Source: Patiria miniata (taxonomy: Eukaryota > Echinodermata > Asteroidea > Valvatida > Asterinidae). Taken from it: a stretch of DNA of 64,000 nucleotides. Positions 11,306-22,549 of this stretch are shown piece by piece. Under the pieces are notes generated by a model. The model ran no database searches. It saw only the letters and a list, made by a program, of their open reading frames with translations, and was not told the DNA's origin. The stretch spans positions 44,771,553 through 44,835,552 of the forward strand of contig NW_024037069.1 in NCBI RefSeq assembly GCF_015706575.1, written 5' to 3'. Each line of letters opens with the position of its first letter. Within the stretch, counting starts at the first letter, position 1. Both the position numbers and the translations under genes were made by a program.

Positions 11306-11693
11306 ACCGGTGTAGCGTGAATATCCGACTCCATGAAATGTGGACTCATTGATAGTATTGCGCATGCGTAAGTACGATAATACGCTATTTTTAGGTATAT
11401 TATGGGAGAGTGACCTGTGACGTGTGAGGGATTGACCACACTGAAAATAGTTGGGCGAAATGGGTTGATAATTTGACCAATGCTGGTCGAATTATCAACT
11501 GCCTACACTCTTGGGCAAATTCTTCCCAATAGTTTGACAGTTTTTACTCAATTCAACCCAATATGAGGTAATTTCATACCAATGTCGGGTAAATTACATT
11601 GCCCAACAGTATTTTACCCAGCGTTTTTACAGTGCAATAATAGGGAAAAGGGGTCCGATTTTCGTAGGAGTCGGAATTTGATATGACACCGGT
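11306..11693. mobile_element. CCGGTGT MITE, copy 1, interrupted by a 196-bp insertion
   Basis: The inverted ends accggtgtagcgtgaatatc (11306) and gatatgacaccggt (ending 11693) surround a block that reads as the reverse complement of 19557-19755. Other copies are at about 14745-14985. TA flanks CCGG on both sides. The sequence is split at 11438/11635 by another element that is absent from the 19.6-kb copy. Confidence 0.75.
11439..11634. mobile_element. 196-bp MITE with CACTG...CAGTG ends, nested
   Basis: It starts CACTGAAAATAG and ends TTTTTACAGTG, with further inverted matches inside (gttgggc against gcccaac). The related empty site at about 19610 shows the uninterrupted host sequence. Comparison suggests a two-base duplication (CA) at insertion. 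Confidence 0.75.
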
Positions 11694-11955
11694 AAACAGT
11701 TTAAGCCATTAGTATAACTTTACTACATTGAACATGTACAACACTGTGTTTATATTCACTGATGAATACATGAAACCACAGTAGGCGGCCTGCCATTTTT
11801 CTTCCACCCAAACGACATCCGTTTCTCATTGGTCTATTACATGCATATATAATGCCTTGTTCTCCACAACACAAACCCAAGATAGGCTTTGCGTCTTGTG
11901 AGAAAGTTTCTTCCTCACTTTAGTTATTTAAAAGGTAAAAAGAGAAGAAGTGAAA

Positions 11956-12035
11956 AACGCTCACTGGGATTCGAACTCGGATCACCTGATTAGAAGTCAG
12001 GACTACTCTTCCAAACAGTCCACGAATCAGCTGCC
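11956..12035 (-). pseudogene. tRNA-Arg(TCT)-like relic or SINE head
   Basis: On the minus strand an anticodon arm CCTGACTTCTAATCAGG reads TCT in a seven-base loop. A D-arm-like GACT...AGTC lies upstream, GTTCGAATC (box B and T loop) follows, and a TTTTT pol III stop comes right after. The T stem has two mismatches and the acceptor ends do not pair, so it is not a functional tRNA as written. It may be a decayed tRNA or the head of a SINE. Confidence 0.5.
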
Positions 12036-12367
12036 AATCGTCGGTGATTTAAACACCGTTATTCCTTGTTATATAAAACTGTTTTTATACAGTATTTCTA
12101 TACTTATACAATATTTCTATATTTTGGTATTGTGTAATTGCAAGCATATAGGTTGAAGTTTCGTTGTCTGGATATGTAATGACTTTATTCAAAAGTCAGC
12201 CATATTTAATTGAAAGTTAGGTAAAGTCTTCATTGTTGGAACTTGCAAGCAGAAATGAGAGCAATGGAATAAAGGTTCATTACAGATTAACACCAGTCTG
12301 CTCTGATGAATAATTTAAAATGTGTGATTAAACATATCCTTTTAATATTTTAAGCCACATAAAAAAA

Positions 12368-12500
12368 TTAATGAAAGTGAGGCTTGGAGCACACTCCAAT
12401 CATAAAATAGTCTGGCACCATCCCATTCAACAGTTTACAATTTATTAAACAGACTCGGGGGACACGATCGAAAATGGCTTCCTCGTGAAGAAGGTCTATA
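12368..12500 (-). pseudogene. Possible non-LTR retrotransposon RT fragment
   Basis: The minus-strand frame includes VCLINCKLLNGMVPDYF, which resembles the stretch near the C-terminal end of many LINE reverse transcriptases (typically ...FKxLNGLAPxYL). It is short, with no other domain, so it is a decayed fragment at best. Confidence 0.4.
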
Positions 12501-12666
12501 GTGAGGTTTGCACGAGCGTATAAATATGCAGACAAGTGACTCGGCAGCACATTGTATACATTCCCGGTCTTTTTTCGGATCATGTCCTTCGACTGAGCAC
12601 ACTTATTGTGTATTTTCTGTCAAAGCTTTCACTAGCATTGTGCGTAAGAATGGAGCGCACCCCCTC

Positions 12667-12680
12667 CCCCCCCCCCCCGA
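12667..12680 (+). repeat. C-rich run
   Basis: Run of about 13 C bases. It is the first of many C or G homopolymers that mark transposon insertions in this window. Confidence 0.7.
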
Positions 12681-12898
12681 AACCCCCATACTGGGTGCTC
12701 GTCATTTTGCACAATTGAAACGGAATGAAACAGAGAAACTCAATCTTTTTTTATTAGAACTCAATTACAAAGATTGACAGAACCGTAGGTGCGGAAAGCA
12801 ACAGCAAAGCTGGGGCATAACAAAAATACCCCCAGTTGGCCTCCTGCCCCTGGAAATTTGGCGACTGGAAAAATGCACAGTCCTGTAAGTTACCATGA

Positions 12899-13265
12899 TA
12901 AGGCCAAAAAAAAAAATATTCGGTCTCTGGTCAGACCAAAGTTCCGGAATTGACGCGGCCACGCGGCTTTTTTTTTTCTTCAAGCTTGGATTGTACAGAC
13001 AAGGTGGGGTACTATTTTGCTTTTTTTTTGGTGTCCTCATGTACATTGGTGTCCTCCATAATTTGCCTTGGTGCTTTCGATCATTTGCCTTGGTGCAATT
13101 TCCCATTCCTTGGTGCTCTTTGTTAAAAAAAAAATGAGGAGGTGCGGAAATAGAGGGCGCTGTTGGAGCTACCGCGGAACATTTTGGAAAAAAAAAAGAT
13201 CGACGCGCATGATTAAAATCGACGCGCGCGCTGACCACAGACCGACTTACTTTTGTTTGGCCTTA
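12899..13265. mobile_element. GGCCAAAAA MITE (Harbinger-like), divergent copy
   Basis: Element 12902-13262 begins GGCCAAAAAA and ends GTTTGGCC. It has A/T runs just inside and a cgcggctttttttt block like the copies at 26.2 and 28.0 kb. The flanks are TAA at the left and TTA at the right, so the duplication is not exact here. The 157- and 80-codon open frames across it are not credible genes. Confidence 0.6.
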
Positions 13266-13340
13266 TACGGCCGAAATACGGGTTGAACATAAAGATTTGT
13301 TTTCACGTTTTCTGTCTATTTTCATTAATACCCCATTGGA

Positions 13341-13527
13341 CAGAGCTGTATATAGAGAGAGTTGCGACATCAAGGTCGCACTGTTTGGAACCAAAATGGC
13401 GGATTATGTATCAGTGCACATTATATAATTCGAACACAATAGTCGCACGCTGCACTGTACACATAATGAACGGCCATTAAGGTTCGACAGTCTGAAGTTG
13501 TCGCAACACTCTCTATATACGGCTCTG
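13341..13527. mobile_element. 187-bp foldback MITE
   Basis: cagagctgtatatagagaga at the left pairs with its inverse at 13496-13527 (tgtcgcaacactctctatat...) over about 27 bp with few mismatches. The centre contains further inverted pieces and no coding sequence. No target duplication identified. Confidence 0.8.
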
Positions 13528-13529
13528 CC

Positions 13530-14600
13530 CGTGAAAAGCGAATAGCGCCACCATTTGTCCGACATTGACCATGTTGGATTTGAATAGCGGCCCCATGTGA
13601 AGATGGAGGAGGAGCTATGGACTATGGGGATTGGCCGTTTTTGGTAACAACTTGCCAAAATAGCCTTTGTTTTCGTTAAGATTTGTATATACCAGAACAC
13701 TCGTCTATGCAAGTGGAGGGGAGCAGTCTGAGAGGAATGACATACATCAAATTTTGAAGGGGTCCGTTGTTACGTTTAAAGAATGTCCAATTAAACTCAT
13801 GGTACACCAGCACATTAGAGGTCAGCGCCCCAATAACATTTTAACGGTTCCTCAACCAAAATTAGAAACTGATAAAAATAGTTAAATTTCGCCAAGTATT
13901 AAGTGCAATATGTTTTATAACTGACAATGCATTTCACTGAAAGTGTCATTAACACTAAAGTGTATATTTGAACAAATTTGCATCCAAGGGTGTACAAAAC
14001 CCATGGACCCCGCCACAGCAGGCAACAATAAATTGTTTACTTACTCTGCAGCCGACGAGATGTCGCACCAGCCAGTTCCAGCGTTGTTTCTTGCCCAGTG
14101 TTTTACTTGTTCTTGTTTTCTCGTTCTTTATCTTGATTGCTGTCTCTTGATGGTTTTTGTTTTCTTCGCCGACGCTTCAGGTGTATGGGGGTTGCTGTAA
14201 AGCAACGTATAGTGCTTGCACTTTTCCCACTTTACCTGATTCGTTTTGTTTAATATATAATAAAAATGAGAAATCTGGCATCCACTGATGATTCAGGCTT
14301 GGTTTAAGCTCAGTGAATGTACTGAGTTTTCTGCCTACTGGTTGAAGGAGTCAGGCTGGGCATGATCTACTTGCGAGTCTGTTGAAATCATTGTGAGCAT
14401 CATCATTCGCAGTAGCTGCTTGCATTCGATCCTGAACCACTGGAATGCTTGGTGGAGAGAGGGAAGGATTTATGTCTGCAACAGAGGCCTCTTGAAATGG
14501 AGTGGAACAGTAAGATGGAACTATCATGGAAGTTGTTCCCCTTGTATCGAGAACTGCTTTGTTCAATGCGCATAACATTTCGGCCCTCTTTGAGTCTTCA
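13530..14600. other. Gene-free stretch with one unassigned open frame
   Basis: A minus-strand open frame of 110 codons (14351-14683) carries a Ser/Pro-rich part (SLSPPSIPVVQDRMQAA) but no recognisable domain or clear splice sites. It could be a transposon relic. The remainder shows nothing recognisable. Confidence 0.35.
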
Positions 14601-14675
14601 GACTTCGTGCTTATGCCGTATCGAATAGAAATAAACTTGAAGTTTCTTATTCGACACGGCACAAGCACGACGTTT
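14598..14675. repeat. Hairpin repeat, cgtgcttatgccgtatcgaa type
   Basis: The left part cgtgcttatgccgtatcgaa pairs with ttcgacacggcacaagcacg around about 24 bases. Similar pieces recur near 15675 (cgacacgacataagcac), so this is a small dispersed foldback family. Confidence 0.7.
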
Positions 14676-14744
14676 GAAAACAATTTTGCTAGGCAATTGT
14701 ATCAGCTCGACAGATTCGACAGGGTCTGCCGCGCTTATCAATTT

Positions 14745-14985
14745 AGTACAGTGTCATATGAAAATCGGACTCGTATGAAAATCGGACTCTTTATGCCCTT
14801 TTATTTAAAAACAAACAAACAAACAAACAAACAAATCCATCTCATAGTTACCCTTTTATTGGTTAAATCCTCTCACGTGACCGGTCCCTCTCCTAATTAT
14901 CTATGCATGAACAAGCGCAATACTACCAATAAGTCCGTATTTCATAAAACCTAAATTAATATGCTACACCGGCAGTAGCACGGCA
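14745..14985 (+). mobile_element. CCGGTGT MITE, copy 2
   Basis: It matches the copy at 19557-19755, with the block gtcatatgaaaatcggactc at the left and gctacaccgg at the right. An (AAAC)n microsatellite has expanded inside it at about 14807-14836. It is followed by a separate hairpin (cagtagcacggcaagg against cttgccgtgctactg-like sequence, 14968-15025). Confidence 0.65.
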
Positions 14986-14989
14986 AGGT

Positions 14990-16478
14990 TTGAAACCGCT
15001 CGTCGTGCTACTGCCTTGAACAGTGTTTATAATGAGGAATGCGCATGCTCGCAACGTGTGTACGAGTAAAGAAATAATCAGCTAACAAACGCATCAACAA
15101 ATATGGCGACTTACATGGATAATTTTCAAGAATCATAGGGGTGCACACTTGTAAATAGGCCTAAACCTATCCGCCGAGCTCATGAATAACAGTTAGACCC
15201 TCAAACCTGAGTCATAAAATTTGGGAATTGAAGAGATATGGCAATAAACCTCTGGTCCGGACTTGGGGCTTCCAATTCTGAGCATTTTGGGTGCAATTGG
15301 ACTCTAAACTGGCGCTATTTTGCAATGTTGTGGAGGGATAATAAATTGGTGTCTATGGGGATTTTAATACAGGGTGCATCCATATAGGCAGATGGGGAAT
15401 TAGCGTAACGTTCTCATTAGCCCTTGATAACAAAATGACAAGAATAGGGCATACCATAGCTTTCCTCCGGGAATAAGTACCCGCTGAAGCAAAATTCGTT
15501 TTCTTCGTGCAACTCTAACTGATTAAGAGCACAAAATCACGGTGTATTTTTGTTGTGACCGTTGGTCCGCCATGTTGCATGTATTTAAATTCGACTAGGC
15601 GTTTGTAATTAAAAGTTTGACGTTGGAAACCACTGCCGCGCTAATGCCGTGCTAACGTCACGCAAAATTCAATTATATTCGACACGACATAAGCACAACG
15701 TCTGAAACAGGCCTTGCTCATGAAATACACCAAATAGCGCAAAATTGTCTGCTTCAATTTACGGGGATACTTTACACAGAGCAGATACAGGAATGGAATT
15801 CAGAAAGCTGTTGTTTAAGCACAAATATTATTATTCTTTTTACAAACAACAAGCAAAAATCAATCAACCAATTAAGAGGCATTGATTGCAAAGATTGTCA
15901 GATAATCATGCATTGCTGTATAGAAATTATTACAAAGTGCAAATTAAAGAACTCTTTACTATAATATATGCAGGCTATGAGAATAAGATATATTATGTGT
16001 AAATCTCAGACATGTCTATTCTCTTTTTTATATTACAATTACTTGAATATACTCAGAGATACACTTTAAATTAATTTACTGAACAAAGTTAAGTGTTAAC
16101 AAGATAGTGAAGCTGTATAGTCAATATGCTCATTTTGAGCCAAGGTTCTAACGGCAATCAAAACAGTGCATAATAAAAATAGTGAAGTTTACATAACATA
16201 AATATGTATTGTATAAACTTGTACATGTGATTCGTAAATGTTGCTGTCACGTGACAGGACTGGTCTTTATTTCACTAAGGAATTAATTACTAATATTCAA
16301 TGATTTCAAGAAAAATGTTTACATTCATTCACTGGCGTTCCTCCACAGGAAACACCTGACCAGTACAAATAATAACTGCTTTGAGTGGTCTGCTAATTAC
16401 ACTCTCCTCCCAGGGTGATCCATGGAGCATTCTATTTTTCGTGAGGGGTAGCCGCAGGAAATGAAATGATCCAGATCA
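14990..16478. other. AT-rich stretch without recognisable genes
   Basis: Nothing coding is seen. A fragment of the cgtgcttatgcc hairpin family lies at 15640-15710. The remainder is low-GC unique-looking sequence. Confidence 0.45.
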
Positions 16479-16485
16479 TGGAGAG

Positions 16486-16668
16486 ATGCTACAATCTCGG
16501 CCAAATCTCGCTGGGCCCCCAACCCCCGGCCCCTGGTCAATGTTGTCTCTCATTGCGCGGTGTGTGCTCAATCAGCTGGAGAGAACAACATTGACCGGGG
16601 AAGCGGGGGAGTGGGTGACCGTGGCAGGCTCAGGAAGTGTCCCGACCATTTTGGCCGAGATTGTAGTT
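16486..16668. mobile_element. Foldback MITE, ctacaatctcggcca ends
   Basis: ctacaatctcggccaaa (16488) and its inverse ttttggccgagattgtag (ending about 16667) form the ends. An inner pair, ggtcaatgttgt against acaacattgacc, follows. The centre is GC-rich and non-coding. The 73-codon frame here is not a gene. Confidence 0.75.
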
Positions 16669-17124
16669 TTACATCACAAGTTAAAGCAATCAATATTTGT
16701 TTTGTGACGCCCCACACCTAAATTCTTTTTGAAATTCTATTTTTAATATGTTGTAGGCCTATCACCGTATTGTATGCATTTTTTTTATCAAGTATGTTTA
16801 TGGGGTTTTTTTACGTGCAACTGACATAAAAAGGGTGAAATGCAGGTATATGGGCTTGAGAAATAACCGCACAAAATAGTGTTGAAATCGACCACATAAT
16901 CTTTGTACATGTACATCTTCCATACTCCACTTTAATGGTCCCTACTATACTATAGACAATAATAATATGTCGGGGTATTGGATTTATATTAACCCCTAGT
17001 ACAACAAAACCGTAAAAAAAATCCTCCAAAGTAGGTTTTCTATTAAAAAGCCAAAATTATCACCCTAAAATGGTCAATCATCTGCATCGTTTGACCTTTG
17101 GATTGTTAACGTTCCATTAAAAGT

Positions 17125-17395
17125 ACATAGTTGGGGCAGAGGTTACTTTCCTCGCCTTCCACCTCTTTGGCCCGGGTTCGATTCCTGCCCTGGTCCTCAT
17201 TTGGATTGGGTTTTCAGTCCCTATCTGACTCTGTGGGTTTTATCAAAAATATTCTTCTGTGAATTTTCCTCCCACCTCTAAAACTGTAATTTCTTCTCAT
17301 TGTCTCCTCTCTACAGGTTTCTTTTGGCTTGCGAGCTACAGTGCCTATGAATCCTTGGTTTCACTACCAGATAGAAATCAAATTAAAAAATAAAT
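17125..17395 (+). mobile_element. tRNA-derived SINE
   Basis: A box-A-like stretch (ttggggcagaggtta, about 17130) and a perfect box B (ggttcgattcc, 17175-17185) are spaced as in a tRNA. A roughly 200-bp non-tRNA body follows and ends in an A-rich tail (caaattaaaaaataaa, to 17395). Transcription would be by RNA polymerase III. No second copy was noticed in the window. Confidence 0.6.
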
Positions 17396-18360
17396 GCGAT
17401 TGTGGATTCACAACGCACATAATTAAACTTCAGCATTTGAAATTTCCTGAAATGTCATTTAAGGTGATTTAGGGGTAAAATTGCGTTGCGTCTTTTTTAA
17501 ACATTGAGATATGTAAGGTTAATGGCAAATAATTTTGAAATACGCTTTATATATATCAGTAAATTTAAGTGTACATTTTGGAAAAGGTTAATGAATAGTA
17601 GTTTTGAAAATACTATAATATTTTTCGATGGATATAAGTCTGCAGATAATGTCTTGTTATACAATATTTACACTGATAATCATTATGTGATGAAAAATGA
17701 ACAAAACTACTGCAAACCGCTTACTGACTTATTTATGTGTACCTGCAATATTTACGATTGAAGAAAGTTAAAAAGTCTGATGTTTCCATTCTGGCCGCAG
17801 GATTTTTCTCAAAAGGCAAAACAGATGAATTATACAAAAAGATCAATACAATTTTGCATAAAAAACAGGCAAAATGTTGAAGCATAGAGGGATGGAACCA
17901 CATAATGTTATAAGTTCTACAGATGGTGTATCGAAAAAAAGGAAACCCGGATGTAAATGTAAATTATAAAAAATGGTATTAGTATTTTCAAATAAGTTAA
18001 AGATCATGTGAAACGCCAAAGTGTCCTCTTTCTAATGACACCTTGATTGTGTCGGGTGACGGATGACTGAGCATTTGTTGTTATTCTGTCAAGGATTAAC
18101 CTGTCCTGGGCCAAGTTTTACCTGGCTAAGATTGCTGGCTGGTTTGCTATGCAAAGGTTGAAATGGATGAGACTGGAAATGGTTGAAATGGAAAGAGGTG
18201 GTGGCCACCTGCATTGGGCTATGATGGGTTAACTTCAACAATAAGAGTGGTTTAATCGCTGTGTAAAAATTTAATAAATTGTTTTAAAGAAAATGTTGCT
18301 TCATTCTTTAAATTAAGCCGTTCAACATGTCCAGAATACCAGTTACCTTTCGCACAAACT
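17396..18360. repeat. AT-rich stretch with a dispersed repeat (inverted copy at 22.4 kb)
   Basis: Positions about 17920-18035 match 22392-22518 in inverted orientation, sharing for example aacttatttgaaaatat and ggtgtatc with ccggatgt or its relative. The rest is AT-rich with one 85-codon frame (17504-17761) of no recognisable kind. Confidence 0.5.
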
Positions 18361-18366
18361 TGCCAT

Positions 18367-18498
18367 TGAAATGAATAGTGAATCACTTATACTTCACATA
18401 CCCTTAGCCTCAGCATCTGCGAGCTGGGAGCGATATTTCGTAACAACACCAGCACTAGCCAGTGAGCGCACTACTAGTGATTCACTATTTATTTCACC
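18367..18498. mobile_element. ~132-bp foldback MITE
   Basis: gaaatgaatagtgaatcact at the left pairs with agtgattcactatttatttc at the right, with one or two mismatches over 20 bp. The interior is non-coding. Confidence 0.75.
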
Positions 18499-18544
18499 CG
18501 GCCCCAATCTCCTTTTTGCAAGGGATGAGGGGCCTCAACTTCCT

Positions 18545-18740
18545 TCTGTGACGGATGAGGGATGCTTCGTATTGTGGCTCTGCACTGTACGGGAACGATT
18601 CGCACAACATTATTGGTATGTCGGACATTCAAGTTCGTAGCACCAAGTCTGCTACCGCACCACATGTAAGTTCGCCGCACAACTGGTTAAAGGATTCGTC
18701 GCACTACATTGGTTTAATTATTGGTTCGCCGTACATCCGA
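18545..18740 (+). repeat. Degenerate ~30-bp tandem repeat
   Basis: Units such as ttcgccgcacaactggtta, ttcgtcgcactacattggtt and attcgcacaacattattggt recur five or six times at about 30-bp spacing, strongly diverged. It could be one arm of an older foldback element like those elsewhere in this window, but I see no inverted partner. Confidence 0.55.
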
Positions 18741-18749
18741 AAGTGAGGA

Positions 18750-19378
18750 AGACCTCCGGTATTTATTGACAGTTGAAGGCTCGGGATCGAATTGTCGGTA
18801 CATGAACACTGATTTAGGAATGACCCAAAACTAATCTTCCATGTCGAATTATCACATGACTACTACATGACTTAGTGCGAGTGTCTATGCAAGAGACTGG
18901 TAACGCGCGATGTTGCATAAAGGTAAACATAGTGAGAGAAGTGAGCAAATACAGAGAGAGATGTGTGCAAAAGTTAGATCTGGGTGCAAAAAGTGTTTAC
19001 ACAACAGTTGGACAACCTTGATGGAGTGAGTGACGAGCTAAAAGGTTACTGTGTCACAGGTTATTTACATTTCAGGATATCTTATACCACGCCCACCCCT
19101 GTGACCACGTGAGGGTAAAATCCCATTCCCCCAAACTAAGTACGGGACTGGAAAACTGGACCGAGAACTCCCATTTCTGTCCATTGGTAACACACGGGGG
19201 AGAGAAATGCTCCATGCCGCTGATGATAAGTCTCTCGGAGAGCTCCCTGCGGCGTGGTCAGTCGCGCATTATATAATCGCCACATGAATGATGAATGCAG
19301 TAGCGCGCGTGGTACTGCATTATGCGCTGTGCTTGGTATTAAGAGACCCTGGGAATATACAAGTTGGCAATTTACAAT
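18750..19378. other. Stretch without recognisable genes
   Basis: No exon, RNA gene or ordered repeat recognised before the duplicated segment starts. Confidence 0.4.
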
Positions 19379-19556
19379 TCACGCATCTATACTACAATCA
19401 CGAAAATGATTCGGGGGCGCTGCCATTTTTCCGACCGGTCTCCCGTCCCCATCGCGCCCGTTGGCCGCGGGGGATGCGGAACGGGGCCCGGCTATTTCCA
19501 CCCCATTTTCCCATAACTCCCTTCCCCATTGGGCCGCGCCGGCCATCTTGCGTATG

Positions 19557-19755
19557 GGCCGGTGTCACATGAAAATTCGACTCCTATGAAAATCGGACCC
19601 CTATTTCCCTATTATTGGTTGATCCCTCGCACGTGACAGGTCACTCTCCCGAAATGATCCTAAAAATAGCACAGTATCGTACTCACGCGTGCGCAGTACT
19701 ACCAATGAGTCCACATTTCATGGAGTCGGATATTCACGCTACACCTGTCGTGCCA
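19557..19755 (+). mobile_element. CCGGTGT MITE, copy 3, nested in duplicated copy A
   Basis: It runs from ccggtgtcacatgaaaattc to ggatattcacgctacacc and is the uninterrupted form of the copy at 11306-11693. It is missing at the matching place in copy B, so it inserted after the duplication or was lost from B. Confidence 0.65.
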
Positions 19756-21257
19756 CGTATACGCGTATACGTTCGTATATAGAGGAGCATGCGCTGCAGC
19801 GCATGCAACGGTATTCCATGCAACATGCAAAGCTAAAGGCATGCTTGCCCCACATTTTCTCAGCACTACTAGCTTCGTTTGATGGTCGTTTGATGCATTG
19901 ATTATGCTACAATTTTCTCTTTCAATGGTAAGTCCGATTTGTGCTATGACACTCCAATAGTAGATTATAGTTAGTAGTAATTCTTTCAAACAAACGCCTC
20001 TGGCAAAGGATTATAAGTATTCTTTCGAACACCACTGCTGGCAATGACAATTGTTGTTTGTGAAAAGTGTGACCCAATCGCGTGGGCCTTGGACATGGCG
20101 ATCGTGTAGTATTTAGTAGGGCCCGGTTCCTATAGGGAACAAAATCCACTTTAAAAAAGCCCGACCAAAATAGTTGGAGACATTCTCAATAAACAGGTAG
20201 GCCCCTATGTCATAGATAGAGGGCTGGGTTTTGATTTGTTTAGAGAATTTTTTTTTTTTGGGGGGGGGAAATTACGATGACAGCACAGCGAAAACACGCA
20301 ACCCGAAAATAAAGATGGCGATTACTGCGCGATGTGCTGTGAGCACGCACGGCGCGCAGAATCGTAAGGCACAAACCGCGCAGGAACAATTTATTTGTAG
20401 CTATTGTTAGCCGATGTCTTTTTTTTACAAGTTTTCTTTGTTATTCCTTTACACAGGACTCCCGATGACACCCACATCACATGACCAGCTCCAACCATGC
20501 TCCAAGCATGCTCCAGTGCATGCTTCAACCAGTTCCCAAAGCAAGAATCTCGACTCAAGACGAAGACGTGACACACCTATTTTTTCCAGTTCATCTGCAA
20601 GATTCCTGCTTTTTCTCTTTACCCATTCAAAACACATTTTTCTTCTAGCCATAATTGTATTATTTAGAAGTCATGAAAATGAAATAGTCCAAAAATAATC
20701 ACTCTTTTCTGCTGTTTTATGTCCATCCTTTTTTAAAGTTATATCCTTGGCTTAGTTGTACCCAAGAATAATTATGGAATGATTACCCGTCTTGCTTGAA
20801 AGTCTTTCATGGAATGTTTTTGCCTATGCTAAACAAGCCTGGACCGACGTCCCTTGCGAAAATCGCTCCGAATATTTACTACAATTATATCCCCTGAGTT
20901 TTGTCGAAGTACTACCCTGTAATGAATGCAAATACATTATTACTAAAAAATTCGTGTGTGCATTGTACCTAATTTCATTTTCACAGTTTTGTAATAAATA
21001 CATTTAACATGTGGTGCTTGACATAATTATGAAGTGCTCCAATATGTCCTTTCTTATAGTTTTACTCTCTTCTGCAAATGAACGTGTTACAATACTTTGC
21101 TCTACAACCCCATCACCATAATAAAAACACCAACTGTTATAATGACATTAACTACTACTTAATACATAAGAAACACCCCCTTCACCATAACGAATATAAA
21201 TTGTTGCCCACTCCCCCGGAAATATAAGTGACCATTCACAGGTGTAACATAAGTAGG

Positions 21258-21477
21258 CATGGGCGTCACAAGGGGGGGGGGGGCACTTGCCCCCCCCCCC
21301 CCCGAAAAGCAAAAAAAAAAGGGGAAAAAAGGGGAAAAAATGAGTTTAATTTTAAATTTCATGAGTTTTGGGGGCTAAATGTCCCTGCCCCCTCTAAAAC
21401 TGATAAATGGAGAATGTGTTGAGAAAAACAGGCATTTTTTTGCCCCCTTTAGAAAACGATTCCTGGCGACGCCCATG
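21258..21477. mobile_element. hAT-like MITE with poly-G/poly-C interior
   Basis: The ends are CATGGGCGTCACAAGG and CCTGGCGACGCCCATG. The flanking octamers TAAGTAGG (21250-21257) and TAAATAGG (21478-21485) match at seven of eight positions, as expected of an hAT 8-bp target duplication. The interior has runs of about 12 G and 15 C. The equivalent part of copy B (about 42560) lacks the element, giving an independent empty site. Confidence 0.8.
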
Positions 21478-21989
21478 TAAATAGGCCACACCCCCACCCC
21501 CACTGGCTTCCCCCTCCTCTCCTCTGTAGTGAGAACGATGAATACGACGTTGTAAAGGTCAAGATCAAACCGCGTTTCATCTAAATTACCTAATTGTACA
21601 GTTGGTGTATACGTCCTTTATGGTTTGGCACCTTGAAAAATCAATGTTCAATTTGACTGGACAATATTCCAGCACAACAGTAGTTATGAGCTTTATATAC
21701 ATGTAATGAGACATCGCATGAGACAATCGGTCGGCAATAAATACTTAATTTCATTCAACTGTTGACAGCAAGACCTTCCTATAATCGGTGCGCAATTTAA
21801 AACAACATTTAAACGGTATGAATCCCAGCACAAACATAAACCTCCACAATATCAGCGATTGCAATATCACCATCTCCCCTCTATAACAAAAACCATTTCT
21901 CCCCGTCCCTGGAAATATTTCTCCCCATCCCCGGAAATATTTGTGACATGGTTGACGGGTTGTACGGAAATTGGGCGTTCCGACTAGCA

Positions 21990-22250
21990 CCCTTCACCCT
22001 AGCTAGCCCCTTCCCCTATATTGACAATATGTCCTGGACCCTCGCACAATCTCCGCAGGAAATGTTATGTGCGCGCACGTTGCTAAACGCAAATACAACT
22101 TAGGTGAGACTGATGGCGAGTCCAAATAGGCTTGCGTGCAGCAGAGCGTCTGATTCTTTATTTGACTTAACAGTTGTTTGGAGTTATTGGAGTTTAAATT
22201 ATCGACATTTCACTGTATACAGTAATTATTACGAAACAGTCAACTCCACC
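21990..22250. other. Spacer without recognisable features
   Basis: No exon or repeat recognised between the duplicated segment and the GC-rich hairpin at 22254. Confidence 0.4.
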
Positions 22251-22253
22251 CAT

Positions 22254-22289
22254 CTAGCGGGTGCCGCGCGAAGCGCGGCATCCCGCTAG
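22254..22289. repeat. GC-rich 36-bp hairpin
   Basis: CTAGCGGGTGCCGCGC and GCGCGGCATCCCGCTAG pair almost perfectly around a loop of about three bases (GAA). It stands out in AT-rich surroundings. It could be the conserved terminal hairpin of a transposon or an exonuclease-resistant RNA end, but nothing here decides that. Confidence 0.8.
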
Positions 22290-22549
22290 TTGGTAAAATA
22301 AAGGAACTATAAAAGATAACAAGTTGTGTACATCATGGACGGAGTAAAACCAGAGGGCGCTAGATTTCCATAATAAACATTCTGGGTTCCCAACAGTATC
22401 GTTGGAAAACGGACACATTGGTGTTTCACATGATCTTTAACTTATTTGAAAATATTTATCAGATTATTCTTTTATAAATTACATCTATATCTGGGTTTTC
22501 TTTTGTTGATACACCATGTTTATCAATTAAAACATCATTACAACGTGAT

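Larger units (their letters stand above)
19379..21830 (+). repeat. Large duplicated segment, copy A
   Basis: Many blocks match copy B at about 38664-42885 in the same order and orientation. Paired sites include catctatactacaatcacg (19383 and 38669), ggatgcggaacggggcccgg (19469 and 38766), acaattttctctttcaa (about 19910 and 39508), the ORF-like block after tttacacaggactccc (20448 and 41418), cgtcttgcttgaaagtcttt (about 20790 and 42028) and tttcattcaactgttga (21749 and 42810). The spans differ (about 2.4 against 4.2 kb) because of later insertions in each. It is either a long transposon with two copies or a segmental duplication. No complete protein is encoded. The 20414-20698 frame matches the 41328-41639 frame only in part, with shifts. 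Confidence 0.8.

Noticed and set aside
11956..12035. Functional tRNA-Arg gene
   Set aside because: The anticodon arm and box B are good, but the acceptor ends do not pair and the T stem has two mismatches. Listed as a relic instead.
12765..13238. 157-codon minus-strand frame
   Set aside because: It lies across a divergent GGCC MITE with A/T homopolymers that give Phe and Lys runs; no domain.
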